From Saxidomus purpurata (lineage: Eukaryota; Mollusca; Bivalvia; Venerida; Veneridae), in assembly GCA_022818135.1 (NCBI GenBank), contig JAFMSR010000009.1:17822063-17886062 (forward strand): 64,000 nt of DNA. Direction: 5' to 3'. The notes below the pieces were generated by a model that worked only from the letters and a program-made list of their open reading frames with translations, was not told where the DNA came from and did no database searches. Below are positions 43,201-55,200 of the stretch, piece after piece. Numbering within the stretch: the first letter of the stretch is position 1; each line of letters starts with the position of its first letter. Made by a program: the position numbers and the translations under genes.

Positions 43201-46200
43201 GTTCTTTTCAAATCAAAAAGCAAAATGAATGCTTTTGGTGCAATTCAAGGTAATTTCTGGCGGTCAGACATCTTTCTGTGTAAAATGAGAGCTATTTGTA
43301 ATTGTGGTCCCAGGACTAAAACAAATATTATTTCAATAATGACTTTTTTTTATCACTTTGTTTTATATCCATAACTGGATAGAATTATATGTAAGTACAC
43401 TGTGTTTCTAAAACATTCATTTGCAGCATCACTAACATTGTTTTATGTAACTGAAACACGGTAACTCCGGTAATATTGTTTAAACTTTGTAGGCTCACAG
43501 ACAGGTATCGGGGATGTATGTCCTATGGGCTACTATTGTCCAGTTGGTTCTGCTAACCCACAGCCATGCCCGTTGGGTTACTATGGCAACATGACAGGAA
43601 TAGATTCCTGTTCACCATGTCCTGAGGGATATTACTGTAGCCAAGGTAAGCCTTTTCTGTACAGGTGTCACTGTGTAAACCACATTAAATTTTGATCCTG
43701 ACAAAGATATTTTTTTTTTTCTTTTTTTTATAAGAACATTTATTAATGTTAAACATATTTCAATTTACATAAAAGCTCTATGGCTTTTCAAGGACTAAGA
43801 CAAAGATAATTATTGTTGTAGCAAGGAATATTGTGAAAACATTTATTTACTGTAATGTTTTTGAGACTTTTCTTTATATGGGTAAAATATTGAAGTATAC
43901 AGTTTCTACAGTTGAAAATGTAGCTTGGAGTCTTTGATGACATTTATTCCATTTTTGGGGTTTGAGTGTCAAAGTAATAAAACAATAGAGAAAATTAAAG
44001 GGTAACCACATCAATCCAAAATATCAGAGTGTCTAACCAGTGCAGATCATGATAAACTGGCAAAATCATGCAGTCTGATCATGATCTGCACTTGTCACTA
44101 TCAGTGTTCAGTGAACACCCCTTTGAACTGCTAATGGTACAGCCTAAAGGAAAAGATGAAAATCAGCAGAGTAACAGTTGAGTGCTTGGTTTCAAAGTCT
44201 TTTATGTCAAAATAAGTCAAGGCAGTAAAGTTGAATTTTAGTAAACCTTTGTGTTCTTTTGATATGTACAGATTATTCAGTATCAGGTAAGTCAGTGTAT
44301 ATATGCAACCTGTTTGGAAGTGCTGTGTCCTTGTGCAATATGCCAAATATTCCAGTTTCTATGTAACTAAATTGATTATTTACTGGAATACTTGCCATGT
44401 TGTTCTTTGATGTAACATAACTGTTGCTTGTGTTTCTTACTGGCATTTTATAAGAAATACCATATTTTTTTTCCTTACAAGTTATTATTTAGCCATATTT
44501 ATAATGCGAAATATGAGAGCTGCATAAATAAAGTTATAATTTAAAAGAGGAGCCCATTTTATAGTAACCCACTGCGTTTAACTGCACTATTCAATGAATG
44601 GTGTATTATAGATATGTATTTGTTGCTTTAACTCATTAACAGTTTGATTAATATATCTAACTGCTTCTCTTAAAAGATTGTGTGTACAATTTGTGTGATC
44701 TTTATAATGTTTTAGCCTATAAAGTAACACAAAGAGTGAGACTGGTTTGATATTTAATTCAGTTGAGATGAACTTTTAGCCTACTACTAGATGGAAATTT
44801 CTTCCTTATCTATCCTAGAAGTTCAGTGTTCCCAAGGTATTGTATAACCTTTCTGCTTCAAAATTTAATTGGATAAGACATGCATACAGTGGGACCTGCC
44901 CTTGTGACCACCTGAATTAAGCAACATCCTAACTTGTGCCACTACTTTAAATTCTTCCCTTGTGATTTCAAGCAATGAAGTCTATCCTGAGTATAGATAC
45001 CACCAGTCCTGTCTTAAGAGACCACAATTTCATCTTTCCCTATGTGGTTGCTTAGGACAGGTTTGACTGTAATAGGAACATATTTTTTGCCTTATTCTAT
45101 CTAAAGCTTAGACCGACATGAAAGATGTGAGAATTATTATTCTTACAATAAATCTGGTCATATACAGATCTTTGACTGGGTCATACCATAGAGTTCTGCT
45201 CTGTCTTGTGTACGCAATGTGGCTTGACTTTATTCAAACCTTGAACTTGATCTTTGTCTTTGCCATTCCCATTTCTTGGTCTTGACCATATTCAGATCTT
45301 GGGCTTTGCTCAATAGATCTTGAAAATTATGATGTTCAGACCTTTGACGTAGCCAGACCAAGACCTTAGAACCTGACATTGCTACCATTTTCCCTTAGTC
45401 TCATCGTAATTCAGCCCTTTGTTTTTGGCATATCTAGAAGAAGGTTTTGACAGTATCCAAACTTTGGGTTTTGTGACATCCGACCTTTGGGCTTAGCCAT
45501 ATACAGACCCAGTACAATCATGTGTTGTCATATATAGACTTTTTAGATGGTCATTGTTCAACTCGGATCTTTACTTTACTTTAGTCTTGAACTTTACCAG
45601 ACATTTAGGACCTTATAGTGTTGAATTACAAGGTTTAAAATGGTTTTACATTTTCAGTTAAATTTTAGAATAGTTTTTGATGATTTTATTTACCAGTTTA
45701 ACTGATGATAAGTAAACATTTAAATATTAGTGTGAAAATCATTGGTTTATAGTGTAAACACTTTAGTTTTGGAAAATAAGTCTGTTCAGCATTGATTTTG
45801 AGATTTTTTCAGGTCTTAACAAAATTCAGGTTATAATAAATAGAAAAGAGGTATGACTGTATACATTCAAATCCATAACCATTCTTAAAAACATTTGAGA
45901 GATATTAATCTTACTTTATTACAGAAAGCCCAGAATTCATCTCTACACCATGTCCGGCTGGTTACTACTGCCCGTCGGGTACATACAGCAGCACTGCTTA
46001 CCCATGCCCAGCTGGAACTTACTACAACCTGACACTGGCCACAGAGGAGGCTGACTGTATCTTCTGTCCACCAGGATCTTACTGTGACACCCCAGGTCAA
46101 GCATACCCAACTGATTTATGTGATGCTGGTAAATATATTTCTATTATGAACACTATTTTGCATTACCTCCCTTAGTTAAATTTTCTCCATTTGCAAGTAT

Positions 46201-49200
46201 GTAAAAGGGAGGTAATTCATTAAAATTTAAGTTTCTTACTGTAGCATTTTGGGTTAAAGGACATTTTGCAGCTTACAAAATGCTGTAATTACTGTATGGT
46301 AAAGTCTTAACTCTAACGCAGATGAAAAAACATCCAAGATACATTGTTTACAAATTTCACCAATTTTTTTTTCATCAAGATACAGTATGCAAACTATTGC
46401 TGTACACTGGTGGGAATTTACTGCTTCTCTGTTGTTTTTTGCAATCTTTTTTAATAACTGGCTACATTGTAATGCAACACTATGAAAAATTTATAATCTT
46501 TCGCTTTTGCAAAGAATTGTTGAATTACTTAGAAATTTTCAAAACACACTTTTAAAAAAAAAATACATACAATATTATTTTATAAAATTTTTTTTTTTTT
46601 TTGTTTAAAAATTTATTAAAAAATAAAAAAAAAAATAAAAAAAATGAATAATTAATATAACTGATATTTGTTATCATGAGGTTTATTCCACAGACTGCAA
46701 GATCCCATAGGAAAATTTGGTTGAAAGATTACCTCTCTGTATTTTCGTACTTATCTAATTTAAGTGATGAGATTTGAACAAGAGGTATAACCTTCTATTG
46801 CCCAATTGTGAATTATCTCCCTTTATGTGAATGTTTTGGCATCATTTTGCCTTAATTTTATACCAAACTTTGAATGTGGGTATTTTTGGCAATGAAAAGT
46901 AGTGACATTTGAACACTGCTGGCTGTTACAGTTACATTTTTATGCAGTTGATATTATTTCTTGATTTACAATTATATCCAATGTAATGAAAGGTATATAA
47001 TCAGATTTTGGCCATGTAACAGATTTGTTTGAAACTTGAACATCTGATCATTTACACTCATTTATGTTCACTTAGCGCTTAATTCAAGTAAGATTTTCAC
47101 TGGAGGTATTTTTTAAATTTGATTTCCCTATTCTGGTTGCCCAAACAATATAAAGTTATTTTATCATAAGTAAAAATTTGATACACATACTTTGCCCAAG
47201 GAAAGATATAAATATAAAATCTATTGTGTTATATTTGTGAAATATTTGCATTAAAAATTATATATTAAGATGGAATTCATTAGAAATTCAGGTTTGAAAA
47301 ATTATTATTACCTCCCTATACCTATCTTGGGTGCACCCAAGATAGATTGGAAACAAATGAATTCAGAAGCTACACATAGTTTTAAAACTTGCATTTTGGT
47401 TCAGAATGTTAAAAATATTTGTATATCTATCCAATTCAAATGTAAAAGTAGAAATTATATTGAAATAAATAAGAAATACTCGACGTTTTAATATTAGACT
47501 TTTATATTAAAGGGGAGTAATAACAAAATTTTTATAAAAGTTAATAAAATGTAAATTTTTGATAGGGATCTAACTCTATGTAATGGGTCTTTTTGTTCAT
47601 TAAATAAATTTCTAACAGAATATACAAAAAGTAAAAATTGTCATAAAATGTTGCTTAAAAGTAATTGACCACATTTAATGTATAAAGCAGAACACACTTT
47701 GTACTTATGTACAATTCTGAACATTTCAGGCTATTTATGTACTGCTGGCAATTCTGAACATTTCAGGCTATTTATGTACTGCTGGCAATTCTGAGCATTT
47801 CAGGCTATTTATGTACTGCTGGCAATTCTGAACATTTCAGGCTATTTATGTTCTGCTGGCAATTCTGAACATTTCAGGCTATTTATGTTCTGCTGGCAAT
47901 TCTGAACATTTCAGGCTATTTATGTACTGCTGGCAATTCTGAACATTTCAGGCTATTTATGTACTGCTGGCAATTCTGAACATTTCAGGTTATTTATGTA
48001 CTGCTGGCAATTCTGAACATTTCAGGCTATTTATGTTCTGCTGGCAATTCTGAGCATTTCAGGCTATTTATGTACTGCTGGCAATTCTGAACATTTCAGG
48101 CTATTTATGTGCTGCTGGCAATTCTGAACATTTCAGGCTATTTATGTACTGCTGGCAATTCTGAACATCACAGGCTATTTATGTACTGCTGGCAATTCTG
48201 AACATTTCAGGCTATTTATGTACTGCTGGCAATTCTGAACATTTCAGGCTATTTATGTACTGCTGGCAATTCTGAACATTTCAGGCTATTTATGTTCTGC
48301 TGGCAATTCTGAGCATTTCAGACTATTTATGTACTGCTTGCAATTCTGAACATTTCAGACTATTTATGTGCTGCTGGCAATTCTGAACATTTCAGGCTAT
48401 TTATGTACTGCTGGCAATTCTGAACATCACAGGCTCTTTTTGTACTGCTGGCAATTCTGAACATTTCAGGCTATTTATGTACTGCTGGCAATTCTGAACA
48501 TTTCAGGCTATTTATGTACTGCTGGCAATTCTGAACATTTCAGGCTATTTATGTTCTGCTGGCAATTCTGAGCATTTCAGGCTATTTATGTACTGCTTGC
48601 AATTCTGAACATTTCAGGCTATTTATGTGCTGCTGGCAATTCTGAACATTTCAGGCTATTTATGTACTGCTGGCAATTCTGAACATTTCAGGCTATTTAT
48701 GTTCTGCTGGCAATTCTGAGCATTTCAGGCTATTTATGTACTGCTGGCAATTCTGAACATTTCAGGCTATTTCTGTACAAATGCCTCTACAACAGCAACC
48801 CCAACTTTGGGAGCTATGGGTGGCCCCTGTGATCCTGGATACTTCTGCCCAGAGGGTTCAGTGGCTGCCGTCCAGTGTGACCCAGGAACATACTGTCAAA
48901 CATCCATGCTTGCCACACCAACTGGAAATTGTGCTGCAGGTGGAATTTCTTATTATTTCTTACCTCTTCTGTTCATCATCACATTTCTTTCCTCACACCA
49001 AAACAAAAATTAGGCGCCAGTAAGACAAGAGCCATAACTCTACTTCATTTTTGCCTGAGTTAACATCAGTTCAGTCATTTTTTCAAGCAAGTGTATCAAA
49101 GCAGAGATTATGTATGTACAATGAAACAAGGAGCAGTTGGGTTTGGCCTAAAGTTCTAACTATTTCCAGAGCTCCTGTTATTCCACATTCTGGTCCTCCA

Positions 49201-52200
49201 GTGCCACTTATATATAAGTACGGTTATTCCTGTGCTTCAGTTGTACATTCCACATTCCATTACTTCTCAGTATCATATTTTGTTCACAGTCATGATGGAA
49301 CGATCTTGATAGAGTTACAGAACATTTCTTTTGCATTTTGCTTGAATGAATAATTAATCACATTAATTCTTAATACTTTCTCCTTCATTATGGTCAAAGT
49401 TGCCAATTCTAAAGTTTGTCTTGTGTACCATATTAGAAAATCAAAGAGGGCAATATACACTTTCCTAAAAAAAATGTTATTAATACTTTCTTTTTCAGGA
49501 TATTATTGTACACTACAAGCATCTGTTTCCAACCCAACTGATGCAACAACTGGAGATATTTGTCCAGTGGGTAAATACTGCCCCGGGGGAAGTTCAAGCC
49601 CCATTGCATGCGAGGCCGGGTACTTCCTGAATGTGACAGGCTCGGATGACATCAGTGACTGTAGTATCTGTACAGGTGGAATGTACTGCCCAGGAACAGG
49701 AAATGAAGTACCTGCGGGGTCATGTGACCCTGGCTACTACTGCCCCACAGGACAAAATGTTTCAGCACCCCCTGATTACAAGTAATGCTATTAATGTACA
49801 GCTCAGCCAGTAAAGTTATCACCTTAATTAAGCATTGGTCTGCATTGAGCAGCCAATAAGGGATGTATTCCAATTTAAATATACTGTAAATTTGGTAATA
49901 TTTTCAATGATTTAATTTTCGCTATTTTTGTGAATTTTCCACTTTATTAATTTGAAAATCTTGCCAAAGATTCATTTCACATAAATCCTTTATTAAAGAA
50001 TTCTCCTTTGGCAAATTTGCGAAGAAGTCTGTATGCATGCAAATCCCCAAATTTTCTTTGAGCAAAAATTACCCAATTTTACAGTATAAATTTGATACAT
50101 CCTTTGTTTTGCTGATTATCAAAAGGCTGACTGTAGACCAGATATGATTAGTCCTTGTTCTGTTTTCTAATATCTTCAGGACGTTGGCTAGAAAACTGTT
50201 TGTAAATTAAACTGGGTATTTGCCATTTGTATGAATAATGAATAATGTGACTCTCAAACAAAGCAGTTTAATCTTTCCTTTCACACTTGCTCTCCAGATG
50301 ACCTTGACAATTGTAGCTTGTTTTTAACACGTTATATCTTAAATTTCAGTTGCCCTATAGGACATAGGTGCCCAGGTGGTACGGACGCTGCTATCAGATG
50401 TGACGACGGAGAATATCAGATTCTCGAGACTCAGACTTCATGTGATGTTTGTCCAGCAGGCTACTACTGCGATAATACAGTTGATATTGCAGTGGTCAAT
50501 GCATCAACACTCTGCCCTGAAGGACACTATTGTCCAGTTGGTACAAGACACAGCAATGAATTCCCTTGTCCAGAAGGAACATTTAACAATGCTACAGGTT
50601 AATATTTTAGTTTTTTCCCTAAATTATGATTTAGTGTGCTAAAGGCACAGTTTTAGATAATGTTTGTTTTTGAAGGGGTCAGAAATTAATGAGAACAATC
50701 AGTCACATTTTATATGGACAGCTACATTTGTAACAGGCTTACAAGTACATTAACAGAAGGTTTGACTCCTGATATGGAAGTTGATGACAGTTTCTGTAAC
50801 TGTCTCTTGCATTGTGAGAACAGATCAAGAATTCTGATACCAATTATTTTGTTGAGATTGATTTTTTAGACTTTAACACTGAGTTTACTTGCAGGTCTTG
50901 AAGAAGAGAGTGACTGTGTGCTGTGTCTGGGAGGTTACGCCTGTCCTGTCACTGGGATGACACAGATGGAAACTATATACCGGTGTGCTGCAGGATACTA
51001 CTGTAAACAGGGAGCTAACTCTACCACTCCTGATCAAGGTTTGTTCACTCATAGTTAATAACTTGATAATGCATGCAGGGAGGTAACTCTAACACTCCTG
51101 ATCAAGGTTTGTTCACTCATAGTTAATAACTTGATAATGCATGCAGGGAGCTAACTCTACCACTCCTGATCAAGGTTTGTTCACTCATAGTTAATAACTT
51201 GATAATGCATGCAGGCGGCTAACTCTAACACTCCTGATCAAGATTTGTTCACTCATAGTTAATAACTTGATAATGCATGCAGGGAGGTAACTCTACCACT
51301 CCTGATCAAGATTTGTTCACTCATAGTTAATAACTTGATAATGCATGCAGGGAGGTAACTCTACCACTCCTGATCAAGATTTGTTCACTCATAGTTAATA
51401 ACTTGATAATGCATGCAGGGAGGTAACTCTACCACTCCTGATCAAGATTTGTTCACTCATAGTTAATAACTTGATAATGCATGCAGGGAGCTAACTCTAC
51501 CACTCCTGATCAAAATTTGTTCACTCATAGTTAATAACTTGATAATGCATGCAGGGAGGTAACTCTACCACTCCTGGTCAAGGTTTGTTCACTCATAGTT
51601 AATAACTTGATAATGCATGCAGGGAGGTAACTCTACCACTCCTGGTCAAGGTTTATTCACTCAGGGTAATATTACTGGATGATGCATAATTATAAGGTTG
51701 TCTGAAGTACATGATAGAAGTCATAAGGACAGTTATATGGAGAAAACTTTAAACAAAATCTTCTTGTTGGAGAGCTTAGATATTTGACATGTAGCGTTAC
51801 ATAATAGTCTACCACTTTAGGTACTTTAATTTGGCACATCATATTCTGACTGTAACTAGGTGCTTTGGTTTTAGTCTTCATGTACTGAGGTAAGCGATAT
51901 AAAACCATCATGGCAGTCTTGTTTATCTACAGGAACGGATGCCAATATCTGTCCAGAAGGGTTCTACTGTCCTCTGGGAACTACAGATCCGGTACAATGT
52001 CCTAAAGGATCTTACAGTAACCAGACAGGACTGGATGCCGAGGCTCAATGCCAGGACTGTCCAGCAGGAGACTACTGTGATAGTGTTGCCATGGCAACAA
52101 CAGCTGGACCTTGCACTGCTGGGTAATACAGTTGTCTGAATTTTAAAGTTTGCTTGTAGAGTTCACAATTAAGCACATTATTATGTATGATATAATGTTA

Positions 52201-55200
52201 CTTAGAAGAATTATGTCATAATGTGAAAGATGGGCCTCGATAGCTCAGTGGTTAGGGCATTTGCCTCTAGAACGGGAGGTCCTGGGTCTGAATCCCAGCC
52301 AAAGCACAAGATTTGTCCTTGGGCAAACACACTGATGTCAAATGTGCCTCAGTCCATCGAGCTGTAAATGGGTAGCAACGATGAAAAACTCGCTGCCTCT
52401 GTTGTGTGAGTGTGATGAAATCTGATACAGAATGAGTGTTTGAGAACAATTCAATAAATTAAAGATGTTATTGTCATCAAAAGTAAACAGATTTCTGTAT
52501 ACTAATTATTTGATAGTTATACACTATATAAAAGCTATCACTTGACTTTATAGTGTAATGTTTTTGCAGCTACTACTGTGAGATTGGATCTAACCGTACC
52601 ACAGAGTACCTGTGCCCTGCAGGAAGCTACTGTCCAGAAGGGTCAACAGCCCCGACCCCTTGCCCAGCCGGCACCTACAGTAATACTGAGGGCATGACAA
52701 ACGTCTCGTCCTGTGCACAGTGTGATTCTGGAAAATACTGCAACGATACAGGTAAAAGCTAACAAACTCGTAAGTTTAGTCTCATTATGTTAAAGATATC
52801 ACATTCTTTCTGTAGAGGCATCGTTTAGCAGTTTTACATTTCAAACAACCTTTAAATTGATTTCTTACTTAATGTTAAAATAGTCTATATGTATTTCCTT
52901 TCATTTTTTTCAGGTTTGACTAGCCCAGTAGATGACTGTGATCCAGGCTTTTATTGCCCAGGAGGTGATTCTGTACCAAATCCACCTGACACAGTCTGTC
53001 CTATTGGACTACATTGCCCATTGGGTACCAGTGCTCCGGTTCCATGTCTGCCAGGGACCTTCACCAACCTTACACAGCAAGATTCATGTATAACCTGCAC
53101 AGAGGGTTACTACTGTGTACCTGAAGAAGTAGTCGCAGGTTAGTTTGATATAAACAGAAACTTGCTGTAAGCAGTCAGGCAAAGTACTGTAATAATGTCC
53201 TTTATATTTGTGAGTTTTCTATAAATTCGCGAGTTTTTTCATTCGTGAGTGAGCACTATAATTATATATTGTAACCATCATTTTTTTTGCAAGTGCTTCA
53301 TTCTCTAACAATTAAAACCTCCGGGAAAAAAAATGACTATTTAACCTAATGCTTCTAAATTTGAAAGAGTCTCTTTGCCCAAGTTTAAATAATAATGACT
53401 TTTGTAGGTAACTCCCAGTCAGGGTTCTCGCTCTGTCCAGCTGGGTTTTACTGTCCCGCTGGAACAGGTATGAACTGGACTGCTTGTCCACTTGGAACGT
53501 TCTCGGATGTTGAGGGTCTGAAGTTGGATTCTGAGTGTCAGCAATGTACAGGAGGAATGTATTGCGACAGAACTAACCTTACAGCTCCAGCCGGATATTG
53601 CGACCCTGGATATTTCTGTACGTCTGGTGTCCAGACACCACAGCCGGACGGCTCAACAAACATAGGAACTGGTGGAATCTGTCCACTGGGATCTAAATGT
53701 CCATCAGGAACAGTAACTCCAGATGACTGTCTGGCCGGAACTTACCAGGTAGGTAGTACAAAAAGCTTACTGACCTGTAAACTGTATGTATGATTATATT
53801 GGTTTTTCTCTGGAGGCTATCATTGATGGCAAACTGTTGAAATTTTTATCTGTTGTAATGTAAACATTTCAGCATCTCCTGCACCTATTGATTTATGCAC
53901 AATCATTCTGATGTGATGCAAAGACAATGTGGCTTGCCTTGTTTTTTAGAATTACATTCCTTTGTTGTTACTATAAATAACTTATATTGTAACTTTTTTA
54001 TTACTTGCTGTAGAGTAAATTGAGACCACTTTTCTGTGGTACAGCATGCATGTTACATCCGATATTTAGGTGTATTTTTACCTATCTCTTCTTGGTAGGG
54101 AGTTAGCCCTTTGGACAGCTGGCGGCTCAACATGTTGCATGTGCGCATCTAGTTTAAATGTATAGTCTGCTTCTTCTGACCTATAATATTATATTGTACT
54201 TAAATTTATGTGCTATCAAAGGTAATTATATCTCCAAGCTAAGTGGCTAGCGAAAAAGTAGAATAAATTTGTCAAGGCAGCATCTATAGGTAAATGTATA
54301 AATTACTTTCAGTGACAGGGTGGTTTAATTTTATTTCAGGACTTAGACAACCAAGCCGACTGCACCACTTGTCCAGCTGGCTATTACTGCCTAGCTGCCA
54401 GTACCAACTACACTGATACACCGTGCCCCTCCGGACACTACTGCCCTAACGGTACACAGTACGATACCCAGTACCAGTGTCCTCAAGGAAAATTCAACAA
54501 TCTTACAGGTATGCAATTTACATAATGTGTACCAGTCTTACAAAATAGAGCTGTCTTTGATTCAGTTTGAAACATGTCAATGATACTGTGATATCGGATG
54601 ACACAATTAATGATAATGTTTCTATCAATGACAGCTCTAATATATAGTATTATTTCAAATGGAATTTTGTTTTGCAGTTTTGTATTTATGCCACTCTTGA
54701 ACTCTGAAGCAAGGGACAGTTTTGAAATACTTGAAAGCTTTGAAAACATTAAATCTTGCCAGAAAAACTCCTCCAAAAACTAAAAAAATTTAATGTTTTT
54801 GTAAAAAATAATTTCATAAATACATTGTTGTATTGGTAAAATTTTCCAGGTCAGCATGATATTGGAGCATGTGTGGACTGTTCACCAGGATATTACTGTG
54901 GCTCCCCAGGACTTTCAGCACCCACAGGTCTCTGTGATGCTGGCTGGTATTGTGAACTGGGCTCGTACCTTGCCCAGCCGACGAGTCCCGAAGGTGGAAA
55001 ATGTCTAGCTGGCACATACTGTCCGGAAGGAAGTTCCTCACCCATTGGTTGTGATCCCGGATCTTACTGTGGTTCTGACATGCTCGGCGCAGTTACCGGA
55101 AACTGCAGTGCTGGATATTATTGTACTGGAAATTCAACAACAGCAAACCCAACTGGAACTGGAGGTATTCTATTTCCATTAATTTTTAATTACTGAGATT

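Noticed and set aside
44822..44845. Micro-exon ag|tgttcccaag|gtattg in intron 38, matching a C-S-Q-G motif
   Set aside because: Only ten bases; exons 38 and 39 already join in frame as CSQE-SPEF, and inclusion is unsupported.
47706..48765. CRISPR-like array
   Set aside because: There are no spacers: units are contiguous 37 bp copies of an exon edge in a eukaryotic intron.
51039..51643. Nine extra micro-exons of 28 bases
   Set aside because: Each would put a stop straight after exon 43, and five have lost the GT donor; treated as intronic duplicates.
52229..52300. Functional tRNA gene
   Set aside because: The head resembles a tRNA, but the acceptor stem is not closed and a SINE body follows directly.
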